This document shows, piece after piece, positions 44,822-53,804 of a DNA stretch of 64,000 nucleotides. Below the pieces are notes generated by a model, which was given only the letters and a program-made list of their open reading frames with translations, was not told the origin of the DNA and made no database searches. Within the stretch, counting starts at the first letter, position 1; every line of letters starts with the position of its first letter. Source of the DNA: Alistipes_A hominis (lineage in GTDB: Bacteria > Bacteroidota > Bacteroidia > Bacteroidales > Rikenellaceae); contig NZ_JACOOK010000002.1 in the NCBI RefSeq assembly GCF_014288115.1, positions 310,001 through 374,000 of the forward strand. The letters are read 5' to 3'. Position numbers and translations under genes: made by a program.

Positions 44822-45432
44822 TCCTTTTCGGTATTTTTGAACGATCCGATCCGTAACACGAGGTCGTCCAGCGACGACGGATCGGCGATAAAGTCGGTGT
44901 GGTCCACGTCGATCGTCAGAATTTCTCCGTCGTAGTTGCGGCCGATCCACTCTTCGTATTTCCGGTTCAGCCGTTCGAGGTACTCTTCCTGTATGCTCAT
45001 CTCGTAGGCGCGGCCGCGTTTGCGGATCTGGTGGATCAGCGTCGGTACGCTCGCTTTCAGGTAGATCAGCAGATCGGGCCGGGCGATCAGTCCCGTTGCG
45101 AGGTCAAAGATTTTCAGGTAAGTATTGTAATCCCGCGTGGTCATCAGCCCGCTTTCGTGCAGGTTGGCGGCGAAAATATACGCGTCTTCGTAGATCGTAC
45201 GGTCCTGGATCAGGTCGCTGCCGGTAGCCAAGATCTCTTTGGCTTGCCGGATGCGCTGTCCCAGGAAGTAGATCTGCAGGTTGAACGACCAGCGGTTCAT
45301 GTCGTCGTAGAAATCGCCGATATACGGGTTGTCGCTCTCCTCGAAATAGGCTTTGGCGCCCGTTCTTTCGGAGAGGATCTTGGTCAGCGAGGTCTTTCCG
45401 CACCCGATATTTCCGGCAATGGCGATATACAT
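44818..45432 (-). CDS. Deoxynucleoside kinase
   Basis: A 204-residue kinase of the dNK/dGK family that phosphorylates deoxynucleosides for salvage. The P-loop is AGNIGCGKTS near residue 5. Other features: YFEESDNPYI, QDRTIYEDAYIF (the DR[ST] motif with ERTIYED-type helix) and the lid RKRGRAYE. The start at 45432 is favoured because the -7 box at 45489-45482 puts the transcript start near 45475, at the alternative start. Which base it prefers is not visible. Confidence 0.9.
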   Translation of the reverse strand: MYIAIAGNIGCGKTSLTKILSERTGAKAYFEESDNPYIGDFYDDMNRWSFNLQIYFLGQRIRQAKEILATGSDLIQDRTIYEDAYIFAANLHESGLMTTRDYNTYLKIFDLATGLIARPDLLIYLKASVPTLIHQIRKRGRAYEMSIQEEYLERLNRKYEEWIGRNYDGEILTIDVDHTDFIADPSSLDDLVLRIGSFKNTEKE

Positions 45433-45481
45433 TTCAAATTTTTCGAGGTGCCCGGATCTTTTTCCGGGAAACACATTTTTG

Positions 45482-45489
45482 CAAATTTA
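45482..45489 (-). promoter_or_regulatory. -7 box for the dNK-rsmF pair
   Basis: On the - strand TAAATTTG matches TAnnTTTG. No clear upstream box. A small hairpin (CCCGGA/TCCGGG, 45451-45468) lies in the resulting leader. Confidence 0.45.
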
Positions 45490-45504
45490 TTATTTTTATC
45501 CGGT

Positions 45505-46683
45505 TTATCCGGCTTTCTCGGTTTTTTTCGCGTTTTCGCAGATCGTCCGGTAAAGCTTTTGAAAATTTTCGGCCATCCGTTCCCAGGTGAATCGGACTTT
45601 GTAGTTGCGGATGTTCTCCCTGAATTTTTCGGACAGGTTTTCGGAGTAGTAACGGTCGATCGCCCGGGCGATGGCCTGCGGTTTCGGGTCGACCACGAAA
45701 CCGACCTCTCCGTCCGGGACGATCTCGCGCAGTCCGCCCACGCCGGTCACGACCATCGGGACGTCGAAAAAGTAAGCCACCTGCGTTACGCCGCTTTGCG
45801 TGGCGCTACGGTACGGTTGTACGACCAGGTCGCTGACCGAGAAGAAACGGGCCACCTCTTCGTCGGCCACGAAGTAGTCGAACAGAATCATCTCGTCCCC
45901 GATCCCGAGCCGTTCGATCTGGTTCATGTAAGTTTCCTTGCCGCTGTAATATTCGCCGGCGATGATCAGCCGGTGTCCGGCTGTTTTGCCCTGTTCGCTG
46001 AGCAGGGCCCATGCGTCGAGCAACAGGTCGAGTCCTTTGTAGTCTCGTATGAAACCGAAAAACATCGTATAGCGCAGTCCGGGGTCGAGCCGCAGCAGGC
46101 GGCAGGCCTCTTCCCGTTCGATTTTTTCGCCGTAGTTCGTGTACATCGGATGCGGCGAGAAGACGGCCGGTTTGTCCGGTCGGAACGACTGCAGGTCGCT
46201 GTGCACTTGTTCGGACATGTAGACGAACCCGTCGATCGATCCGAGGAAGTAACGGGTCAGCAGCGTGTCCATCGGCCGTTTTTCGTGCGGAACGACGTTG
46301 TCGAGCAGCGCGATGGTTTTGATCCCTTTTCGCCGCGCGATCCGGCATACGGTGCCCAGGGCCGGGGCCATTTGCGGAATCCAATAGCGAACGATCACCG
46401 CGTCGGGCCGTTCGCGCCGTACTTTCAGACCGGTGCGGATCCAACTCAACGGATTGACCGAATTCAGCATCCGCGTAATGTCGAGTCCTTCCGGCGCCGG
46501 GCCGTCCGCATACTGGCTCTTACCTGGGAATAAAAAAGAAGGATATTGCACCGTGAATGTGAAAATCCGGCAGCGAATGCCGCAACGGATGAACGTGCGG
46601 GCCAGCGTCTGGTTGATTCCGGCCAGCCCTCCGCGGTACGGATAGGCCGTCCCGACGATAACGGCGGATTTCATTTCGTTCAT
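45505..46683 (-). CDS. GT4-type glycosyltransferase
   Basis: A 392-residue GT-B glycosyltransferase. The N-terminal part has the Gly-rich start GTAYPYRGGLAGINQTLA. The C-terminal half has FFGFIRDYKGLDLLLDA and the donor-binding region with QPYRSATQSGVTQVAYFFDVPMVVTGVGG, here without the usual ExxxxxxxE spelled exactly. It probably transfers a sugar in capsule, LPS or glycolipid synthesis; donor and acceptor are unknown. The ATG overlaps the stop of the GH3-fold gene as ATGA, which suggests a shared pathway. A second ATG at 46674 is possible. Confidence 0.85.
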   Translation of the reverse strand: MNEMKSAVIVGTAYPYRGGLAGINQTLARTFIRCGIRCRIFTFTVQYPSFLFPGKSQYADGPAPEGLDITRMLNSVNPLSWIRTGLKVRRERPDAVIVRYWIPQMAPALGTVCRIARRKGIKTIALLDNVVPHEKRPMDTLLTRYFLGSIDGFVYMSEQVHSDLQSFRPDKPAVFSPHPMYTNYGEKIEREEACRLLRLDPGLRYTMFFGFIRDYKGLDLLLDAWALLSEQGKTAGHRLIIAGEYYSGKETYMNQIERLGIGDEMILFDYFVADEEVARFFSVSDLVVQPYRSATQSGVTQVAYFFDVPMVVTGVGGLREIVPDGEVGFVVDPKPQAIARAIDRYYSENLSEKFRENIRNYKVRFTWERMAENFQKLYRTICENAKKTEKAG

Positions 46684-48185
46684 AGCAGGCGGATTAATTG
46701 GTCGATATAAGTGCGGTCGTTGTAGAGTCTGGGGACTTTGTTTTGGCCGCCGACTTTGCCTCGCTCTTTCATCCAGCGGTAGAAAGTGCCTTCCGGCGCG
46801 ACGGTCAGCGTGGGGCGCAGCAGCGTGGTATCTTTGAAACGTTTGGCTTCGTAGTCGGAGTTGACCTGCTGCAACGCGCGGTCCAGTTCGTCGGCAAAGC
46901 GTTCCGTGTCGGCGGGCGGCACGCTGAACTCGACGATCCACTGGTGCGATCCTTTGGATTGGCCGGTCATGTAGACCGGGCCGGCCGTATATTCGGCGAT
47001 CCGGGCGCCGGTGGCTTCGCACGCGGCCTGCAGCGCCGTTTCGGCGTTGTCGACGATCACCTCTTCGCCGAAGGCGTTGATGAAATGGCGGGTGCGGCCG
47101 GTAATTTTGATCTTGTACGGGGCGAGCGAGGTGAACTCGACCGTGTCTCCGATCATGTACCGCCACAAGCCGTTGCAGGTCGAGATGATCAGGGCGTAGT
47201 TCACGCCGCGTTCGACCCCTTCCAGCGGGACTGCGCGCGACGGATCGTTCAGGTGCTGCATCGGCAGGAATTCGTAGTAGACCCCGTAGTCGAGCATCAG
47301 CAGCATGTCGTCGGTCGCCGGATCGTCTTGGATGGCGAAAAAGCCTTCCGAGGCGTTGTAAGTTTCGATGTATTTCATCCGGTCGGACGGGATGATCTGG
47401 CGGTACTGCTCGCGGTAGGGTTTGAAGTTCATACCGCCGTGGGCGAACAGTTCCATGTTCGGCCATACCTCCAGGATGTTGTTCTTGCCGGTATATTCGA
47501 GTATTTTTTTCAGCATCACGAGATTCCACGACGGGACGCCGGCGAACGAGGTGACGTTCTGCGAGACGGTTTCCCGGCAGATCGCTTCGACTTTCCGTTC
47601 GAAATCGGCGATCAGCGCCGTCTCGGGTTTCGGAACCCGCATCCGGAGGCCGAATCGCGGGGTATTCTCGATCAGGATGGCCGACAGGTCGCCTTCCTGG
47701 GCCGTCCCTCCGGTATTTTCGAGCCGGTGGCTGCCGCCGAGCGTCAGCGTTTTGCCCGAAAATACGCGGCTTTCCGGATAGCGGTCGGCGACCATGCAGA
47801 CGATGTCCATCGGACCCCGCAAATGGCAATTCCGCAAACCTTCGCGGCTGACCGGGATGAATTTGCTTTTCGATGCGGTCGTTCCGGACGATTTGGCGAA
47901 CCAGCGGATGTCCGTGGGCCACGTGACGTTGTTCTCGCCGCGGCGGATACGGTCGATGTAGCTGCCGAACGCTGCGTAGTCCGTCACGGGAATCCGTTCG
48001 CCGAATTGACGTCCGTCGCGGATCTCGTCGAAACGGTATTCCTTTCCGAAAGCGGTTGCGGATGCCTGTCGCAGCAGTTTTTGCAGTTGTAGTTGCTGTA
48101 CTTCCGCAGGGTGCGACCGGAAGCGGTCGATTTCCCGTAGGCGGCGTAGGAAAAACAGGCGTACGAGCTGTGTGAGCAGAGGCAT
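46680..48185 (-). CDS. GH3-superfamily acyl-adenylating enzyme
   Basis: A 501-residue protein of the GH3 (auxin-responsive promoter) family in the adenylate-forming superfamily. Plant members couple acyl acids to amino acids. Motif 1 is SSGTTASKSKFIPV (ATP loop), motif 2 YNASEGFFA and motif 3 YMIGDTVEF; all are intact. Bacterial members are widespread in Bacteroidetes and uncharacterised. It is coupled by ATGA overlap to a GT4 glycosyltransferase, so the product may be an acyl or aminoacyl group on a glycolipid; this is inference. A short inverted repeat (CGTATTCC/GGAATACG, 48214-48237) lies in its leader. Confidence 0.88.
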   Translation of the reverse strand: MPLLTQLVRLFFLRRLREIDRFRSHPAEVQQLQLQKLLRQASATAFGKEYRFDEIRDGRQFGERIPVTDYAAFGSYIDRIRRGENNVTWPTDIRWFAKSSGTTASKSKFIPVSREGLRNCHLRGPMDIVCMVADRYPESRVFSGKTLTLGGSHRLENTGGTAQEGDLSAILIENTPRFGLRMRVPKPETALIADFERKVEAICRETVSQNVTSFAGVPSWNLVMLKKILEYTGKNNILEVWPNMELFAHGGMNFKPYREQYRQIIPSDRMKYIETYNASEGFFAIQDDPATDDMLLMLDYGVYYEFLPMQHLNDPSRAVPLEGVERGVNYALIISTCNGLWRYMIGDTVEFTSLAPYKIKITGRTRHFINAFGEEVIVDNAETALQAACEATGARIAEYTAGPVYMTGQSKGSHQWIVEFSVPPADTERFADELDRALQQVNSDYEAKRFKDTTLLRPTLTVAPEGTFYRWMKERGKVGGQNKVPRLYNDRTYIDQLIRLL

Positions 48186-48267
48186 AATTGGTAAAGTCGT
48201 TGTTTTACAGGATCGTATTCCGTTCGACGGGAATACGGGGGTGCAAAATAATCAAAAAAACGGATCG

Positions 48268-49608
48268 TCAGTTAAAGAACTTGCCGATCCGCGAGATGGC
48301 CGACGGCAGCGAAAAGACCACCACGCGGTCGTAGGCGTTGATCTCCATATTGCCGACGGCGATGAACGTTTTGTCGCCGCGGACGATCCCGCCGATGATC
48401 GCGTCGTGCGGGAAATCGAGGTCTTTGATTTTTCCCTTGGTGGCCGGCGAATTCGGTTTGACGATGAATTCCAGCACTTCGGCGTCGCATCCGGTCAGGC
48501 ACTTGATCGCCTGCACGTCGGTGCTCATCGTGAACCGGAAGATGTTGCTGGCCATGATCAGTTTTTTGTTGATGATCGTGTCGATACCCATATTCTCGGC
48601 CAGGTTGATGTAGTTGAGGTTTTCCACTTCGGCGATCACTTTTTTTACGCCGAGGCGTTTGGCCAGCATTGCCGCCAGGATATTGGTTTCGGCGCGCCCG
48701 GTGACGGCCAGGAAAGCGTCCATGTTGCTGAGGCCCTCTTCGATCATGGCGTCGGTATTGCGTCCGTCCTCGTTGATGATTAGCGTCCTTTCGAGCTGTT
48801 CGGCCAGTTTGTAGGCTTTTTCGGGCGTGTAGTCGACCAGTTTGATGTTCACTTCGTCCTGCAGTTCGGAGGCTACTTGCACCCCGATTTTGCTGCCGCC
48901 GAGGATCATCATGTTCTTGATGTCGATGTCGGTCTTGCCCGAGAAAGCGACGACCTCTTTTTCCGCGCTCTGGTTCGCGATCACATAGATGTTGTCGCCC
49001 TCCTGGAACCGGTCGTTGCCGCGCGGGATGATCGTTTCGCCGTCGCGCGAAATGGCGACCGTGCGGTAAGGCAGGCTATCGCGGTCGCCGGTGATCTCGA
49101 TCAGCGACTTGTCGATCAGCGGCGACGCGGCGTCGATCTTGAAGACCACCAGCGAGAGTTTGCCGCCCGAGAAGTCGACGTATTCGGTCGTGCTGGTATG
49201 CCCCAGCAGGTTGATGACCTCCTGTGCCGCGGCTTTCTCCGGATAGAAAAGGTAGTCGATGCCCATGTTGATGAACATCTCCTTGTTGTTCGGTTCGAGG
49301 TATTCGTTGTTGTCGATCCGCGCGATCGTTTTACGGGCGCCGAGCTGTTTGGCCAGCATCGCCGACACGACGTTCGAAGTCTCTTCGGGCAGTACGGCGA
49401 TATACAGGTCGGCTTTGCGGACGGCCGCTTTTTTCAGGGTCGCAAAAGTCGTGCAATCCCCTTCGACGACGATGACGTCTACCATTCCGGCGATCGACTC
49501 GAGCCGTTTCGGGTCGTTGTCGACGACCGTTATTTCGTGGTATTCGCTGCCCAGCATTTTGGCCAGGTGGCTGCCCACTTCGCCGACTCCGGCGATTACG
49601 ATTTTCAT
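48268..49608 (-). CDS. trkA: Trk potassium-uptake regulatory subunit TrkA
   Basis: A cytosolic NAD-binding gating subunit (446 aa) with two RCK modules. The first begins MKIVIAGVGEVGSHLA (Rossmann GxGxxG) and the second MMILGGSKIGVQVA near residue 230. Each is followed by a TrkA-C domain (~140-220 and ~365-446). The channel partner trkH is not adjacent; the gene upstream is a GH2 hydrolase only 12 bases away. Confidence 0.95.
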   Translation of the reverse strand: MKIVIAGVGEVGSHLAKMLGSEYHEITVVDNDPKRLESIAGMVDVIVVEGDCTTFATLKKAAVRKADLYIAVLPEETSNVVSAMLAKQLGARKTIARIDNNEYLEPNNKEMFINMGIDYLFYPEKAAAQEVINLLGHTSTTEYVDFSGGKLSLVVFKIDAASPLIDKSLIEITGDRDSLPYRTVAISRDGETIIPRGNDRFQEGDNIYVIANQSAEKEVVAFSGKTDIDIKNMMILGGSKIGVQVASELQDEVNIKLVDYTPEKAYKLAEQLERTLIINEDGRNTDAMIEEGLSNMDAFLAVTGRAETNILAAMLAKRLGVKKVIAEVENLNYINLAENMGIDTIINKKLIMASNIFRFTMSTDVQAIKCLTGCDAEVLEFIVKPNSPATKGKIKDLDFPHDAIIGGIVRGDKTFIAVGNMEINAYDRVVVFSLPSAISRIGKFFN

Positions 49609-49620
49609 ATTCCGTTCGTT

Positions 49621-52434
49621 TTATTTTTCGTCTTCGAAAGTGAGTACCCGTTCCAGCAGTTCCTCCGGCAGTTCGAACTGCGGGTCGAACCGGTCGCCGG
49701 CCGCGTAATTCAGCAGGCTGCTTTTCAACTGCCGGGCCGCCGGCCGGTTCGCCGCGTCGGTATCCAGATCCATCGCGCAGACGAGCAGTTTGCCCGGCCC
49801 TACGCGTGTTTCAAAAATCGAACCCAGTTTGTAGTTGCGTTCGTAGTTGTCGATCACCTGTACGATCGGGCGGTAATCGTCCGGCGTGCCGTTCAGCACG
49901 ATCGCCTTCGACCGATTGCGCACGTCGCCCCATGTTTTTTCGCGTTCGTCGCAATAGGACGGCGGAGCTCCGGCCGTCCGGAACGATTCGGCGGCCGAGA
50001 ACCGTCCGAGCAGGTCGGCCCACTGCCAGTCGCTGTGCGCCTCGGTCGGGAATCCGTCGAACGCCGGATGCGCCGGATCGCAAAGGATGCCGAGCGTTCC
50101 TACCTGATTGAACAGCCGCATATTCCAGAATGCCGGCATGAAGGTTCCCTCCAGTGCGTTCTGCCCCGGTTTTACTTCGAACAGGCGGATTTCATCCGGC
50201 CCGAGCATCACTCGGTCGATTTTGTAAAGTCCTTTGGTCGGGTCGGAAAACAGCAGTACGCGTTCGCCGCGCGCCAGCGCGTCGCGGGTCGTCCGATCGT
50301 ATTCGTAGGCGATCCGTACTCCGGCCGGCGTTTCCGGCTGCCGGGCCGGGTAGACCCAGATGTTCCAACTGTTCGACGTGCCGCCGGCTTTCAGCGTCAG
50401 CGTCAGGCGTGCCGCCTCAGCGACCGTTCGCAGCGGGGCGGAGATTTCTCCGAGTCCGGAGACTTTTCCCGTCTCGGCGACGGTCGCCGGCAACGAGCCG
50501 CCGGCTATCGTCCGGCCGCTCTCGTCGGCGAGCGTCCATTCCGGTTTGACAGGCAGGTTTTTCGGGCCGTAATTTGAGATTTCGGCGACGGCTCTGAACG
50601 TTTCGTCGCAGGTGTAAACCCGTTTCGGCATTTGCAGCAGAGCTACCGTCGGGCTGCAAAAACGGCGGAACTCTTTCGGTTCGATCAGTCCTTTGGAATC
50701 CCAGAACGCGTCGAGCCATCCGACGATGGCCGTGCCTTGCCCCGGGTAGTCGCGGGCTTCGAGAATCTGAAATCCTCCGTGCGGATAGGTGCGAAGGCTG
50801 GCTTCGATTTCGTCCTTGTAGAGCAGCACGCTGAACAGGCCGCTGGCCCGGGCGAAATCCTTGTTCTGGTCGAGCATTCCGCGTTCGGCCAGCGAACGGC
50901 GATATCCTTCGTAATTGTATGCGCGCAGCGTGCCGGTATATTTGTCGATCTCGTCGAAATCGGGGTACATGGCCCATTGGCCCACTTCGTGCGATAGCGT
51001 CGGAACGGGAGCGCCGGTCGTACGGTTCACGCCGTCGTTCTCGCCGCCCGCGATCCATCCCCCGGCAGACCAGCGGTCCCAGTCGGTACGCGGGCCTGCG
51101 ATGCCGCGTTGTCCGGTTTCGAAGAAATCGCCGTCCTGTTCCGTGTCGCCGTTTTCACAGCGGTAGAGCCGCCGCGGATCGGCGGAACGTCCTTTCTGCA
51201 CCAGTTCGCCGAGCGTTCCGGCCGATTCGTTACCCATTGCCATCAGCGCGAAGGACGGGTGATTGCCATAGGCTTCCAGAATGCGATCCAGTTCGTCGAC
51301 GATGAATCGGTCGCGTTCGGGATGCTGTCCGAAATGCGGGGCGTCCATCGTCCACAGCGGGATTTCGACCTGGAAAAAGAAGCCCAATTCGTCGGCTGCA
51401 GCGAACGCCGCTTCCGGCGGACACCACGAGTGGAAACGCATGTAATTGAACCCGTATGATTTACAGATCGACAGCACCCGCATCCATGCCGCTTTGTCCA
51501 TCGGCGGATAACCGGTCAGCGGGTAGACGCATTCGTCGACCGGGCCGCGCATCAGCGTCGGCCTGCCGTTGACCGTGAACTGTTTGTTTTTCGTGCCGAG
51601 TTTCCGCAATCCGTACGTAACGGTTTTGCGGTCGCCGTATTTCCCGGCTTTCAGCACGACGTCCAGTTCGTGCAACGCCGGCGAAAATTCGTCCCACGCC
51701 TTTGCGTTCGGCGCGAACGGCAGCTTTACCGAGATTCCGCCGGCCGGAATGGAGCAGGAGGAACCTTGCACGGTCGCGGATACCGGTTTCCCGGTATTGT
51801 TCCCTAATTTGACCTGCAAATGGTCTTCGAAAACTTGCACGTCGCGAATCCAAACCGGGTCGGTGGCCCGCAGTTCGATGCGGCCGACGATCCCGTTCCA
51901 GTTCCCCTGCGTGTCTTCGGTGATCGCGTGCGCCCAGGTTCCGATCGGGATTTTATACGTGTTGTCGATGCAGACGGTCAGCGTGTGCCGGCCGGGCGAC
52001 AGTGCGCCCAGGTCGTACAGGTGCGGCGCCGACAGGCTGTTTTGCGTGCCGACAGACTTGCCGTCGATCCAGACGTTCGACTCCCAGTGGCAGCGTTCGA
52101 GCAACAGTTCGATTCGTTTGCCGGCCCACTTCTGCGGAACGTCGAAATCTCGCTGATACCACGCTTTCCCTTCGTATCGTACGACGCGGGTCAGCTTCCC
52201 GACGGTCGGCTCAACGGCTCTGACGCCGAAACCGTTCTGTTCGCACGAGCCGGGAAGCGTTACGGATTCGGCCAACCGCGTATTGAACCAGCAACCGTCG
52301 GTTCCCCGGTTTTCGGGATCGAGCGCGAAACGCCATGTTCCGGCGAGCGACTGTATGGCCTGCTGGGCGAAGCTCGTATGGACGGTCAATAAGCACAGCG
52401 CGGCCGTCAGCAGTATTCGGATCGGGTTGTTCAT
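49621..52434 (-). CDS. GH2 family glycoside hydrolase (secreted)
   Basis: A 937-residue enzyme with a signal peptide (MNNPIRILLTAALCLLTVHTSFA, quoted by region 1-23). A sugar-binding jelly-roll domain (~25-195, LAGTWRFALDPENRG), an Ig-like domain, then a TIM barrel (~285-560) follow. The acid/base Glu is in MAMGNES and the nucleophile Glu is likely in LSHEVGQW. A long C-terminal part (~600-937) includes extra beta domains. The family covers beta-galactosidase, beta-glucuronidase and beta-mannosidase; specificity is not readable. The ATG at 52434 is chosen because the longer start is a TTG near the predicted transcription start. It precedes trkA by 12 bases, an odd operon. Confidence 0.85.
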   Translation of the reverse strand: MNNPIRILLTAALCLLTVHTSFAQQAIQSLAGTWRFALDPENRGTDGCWFNTRLAESVTLPGSCEQNGFGVRAVEPTVGKLTRVVRYEGKAWYQRDFDVPQKWAGKRIELLLERCHWESNVWIDGKSVGTQNSLSAPHLYDLGALSPGRHTLTVCIDNTYKIPIGTWAHAITEDTQGNWNGIVGRIELRATDPVWIRDVQVFEDHLQVKLGNNTGKPVSATVQGSSCSIPAGGISVKLPFAPNAKAWDEFSPALHELDVVLKAGKYGDRKTVTYGLRKLGTKNKQFTVNGRPTLMRGPVDECVYPLTGYPPMDKAAWMRVLSICKSYGFNYMRFHSWCPPEAAFAAADELGFFFQVEIPLWTMDAPHFGQHPERDRFIVDELDRILEAYGNHPSFALMAMGNESAGTLGELVQKGRSADPRRLYRCENGDTEQDGDFFETGQRGIAGPRTDWDRWSAGGWIAGGENDGVNRTTGAPVPTLSHEVGQWAMYPDFDEIDKYTGTLRAYNYEGYRRSLAERGMLDQNKDFARASGLFSVLLYKDEIEASLRTYPHGGFQILEARDYPGQGTAIVGWLDAFWDSKGLIEPKEFRRFCSPTVALLQMPKRVYTCDETFRAVAEISNYGPKNLPVKPEWTLADESGRTIAGGSLPATVAETGKVSGLGEISAPLRTVAEAARLTLTLKAGGTSNSWNIWVYPARQPETPAGVRIAYEYDRTTRDALARGERVLLFSDPTKGLYKIDRVMLGPDEIRLFEVKPGQNALEGTFMPAFWNMRLFNQVGTLGILCDPAHPAFDGFPTEAHSDWQWADLLGRFSAAESFRTAGAPPSYCDEREKTWGDVRNRSKAIVLNGTPDDYRPIVQVIDNYERNYKLGSIFETRVGPGKLLVCAMDLDTDAANRPAARQLKSSLLNYAAGDRFDPQFELPEELLERVLTFEDEK

Positions 52435-52472
52435 AGTTTCCGACGTTGAGTTTATCAAATGATTACGATATA

Positions 52473-52480
52473 CAAAGATA
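52473..52480 (-). promoter_or_regulatory. -7 box for the GH2-trkA unit
   Basis: On the - strand TATCTTTG matches TAnnTTTG, about 40 bases before the GH2 ATG. The expected TTTG box at the usual spacing is missing. Confidence 0.45.
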
Positions 52481-52596
52481 TAACTTTCCGGACAAAATCT
52501 CTTTTTTCTATCCGGCGGACGAAATATTGTTGGTTTTTAGCGGCGTTTGTACGAACTTTGTAAAGATTTGAATCGGAGTAATCAAAAAACAGAGTT

Positions 52597-52884
52597 ATGT
52601 CGTCCGGATTGTTGATTTTCTTGATCGCCGCGGGTGCGGTCGCCTTTTTCGTAGTCGGGTTGTCGCTGACGATCATTTTCAAGGGACATTATATGGATTC
52701 CGAGATTGGCGAGAACCGACACATGAAAAAACGGGGGATCCGGTGCGCCGCGCAGCAGATGCGGGCCGAAGAGGAGAACCTGCGCGGGGAGTGCGCGTCG
52801 GACGACGGGTGCGCCGGGACGGGCTGCGCTTCTTGCACGGCGGCGGACTGTAAGGGAGTTCCGGACAAAAAGCCCGGAAAATGA
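52597..52884 (+). CDS. Small single-span membrane protein with Cys-rich tail
   Basis: A 95-residue protein with one membrane helix (residues ~4-28, LLIFLIAAGAVAFFVVGLSL). It then has a conserved-looking stretch ENRHMKKRGIRCAAQQM and a C-terminal tail with six cysteines (GECASDDGCAGTGC, CTAADC). The cysteines could bind a metal or Fe-S cluster; NqrM, a small Na+-NQR maturation protein, has a loosely similar plan, but I cannot claim homology. Function unknown. A GT2 gene follows after 51 bases. Confidence 0.7.
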   Translation: MSSGLLIFLIAAGAVAFFVVGLSLTIIFKGHYMDSEIGENRHMKKRGIRCAAQQMRAEEENLRGECASDDGCAGTGCASCTAADCKGVPDKKPGK

Positions 52885-52935
52885 TCGGCCGTCCGCGTCC
52901 CGTTTTCGAAAAAAACTGCTAAAAAACCGAATGCT

Positions 52936-53694
52936 ATGAAGATTTCCGTGGTTATCAATACGTTCAATTCGGACCGCTTTCTGAACCAGTGCCTGCGCTC
53001 GGTCGAAAAGTTCGACGAAATCGTACTGTGCGATATGCACAGCACCGACGGCACGATCGCCATTGCCGAGAAATACGGCTGCCGGATCGTTTACCACGAG
53101 CGCACGGGCATCGTCGAGCCGGCCCGCAATTATGCGATTGCGCAGGCCGAAAACGAGTGGGTGCTCGTGCTCGATTCGGACGAAGTGGTTCCGGACGCGC
53201 TGCGGGAATACCTGTACCGGTTCGCCGAAACGGCCGAGCAGCGGGGCTACGCCGCGCTGAAAATGGCGCGTAAAAACTATTTTCTCGGGCGTTTCATGCA
53301 CGGGGACTATCCCGATTACATCATCCGGCTGATCCGCAAGTCGAAGACCTACTGGCCGGAAACGATCCATGCCCGTCCGGTGATCGACGGCGGGATATTC
53401 GCCATTCCGAGCCGTCGGCGGGAATTGGCGGTCGAGCACTTGGCCAACGAAAGCGTCTCGTCGCGGATCGCCAAGATCGACCTCTACTCCGATAAGGAGC
53501 TGTTGCGCCGCGCCGACCAGCGTTTTTCGGTCTGGAAGGCTTTCTCGAAGTGTTCCTGGCGGTTCCTGCGGTTCTATGTCGTCAAGGGCGGTTTCCGCGA
53601 CGGGAAGGCTGGTTTTACCTATGCCGTGCTGAACGCTTGTTACAAGTTCGCGACGATCGCCAAAATCTGGGAGCGTCAGTCTTCCGAGGATTAA
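52936..53694 (+). CDS. GT2 family glycosyltransferase (WaaE/KdtX-like)
   Basis: A 252-residue GT-A enzyme. The start MKISVVINTFN and the pattern IVLCDMHSTDGT (nucleotide-binding) and LVLDSDEVV (the DxD-like motif) fit the WaaE/KdtX-like branch of GT2, which adds hexose to the LPS inner core. No membrane helix. Acceptor uncertain. It precedes murA by about 110 bases. Confidence 0.87.
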   Translation: MKISVVINTFNSDRFLNQCLRSVEKFDEIVLCDMHSTDGTIAIAEKYGCRIVYHERTGIVEPARNYAIAQAENEWVLVLDSDEVVPDALREYLYRFAETAEQRGYAALKMARKNYFLGRFMHGDYPDYIIRLIRKSKTYWPETIHARPVIDGGIFAIPSRRRELAVEHLANESVSSRIAKIDLYSDKELLRRADQRFSVWKAFSKCSWRFLRFYVVKGGFRDGKAGFTYAVLNACYKFATIAKIWERQSSED

Positions 53695-53722
53695 GAGGGG
53701 CGCTTGCGGTGCGCCGGCCGTT

Positions 53723-53754
53723 TTTGGAATATTTGCGGCTTATTGTTACATTTG
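53723..53754 (+). promoter_or_regulatory. Promoter for murA
   Basis: TTTG at 53723-53726, 20 bases, then TACATTTG at 53747-53754: both boxes and ideal spacing. The leader is about 45 bases. Confidence 0.72.
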
Positions 53755-53804
53755 ACTGAAATTCGTCCCGTATGCAGGGACAATCGTTATACGGAAAACT
53801 GTTT

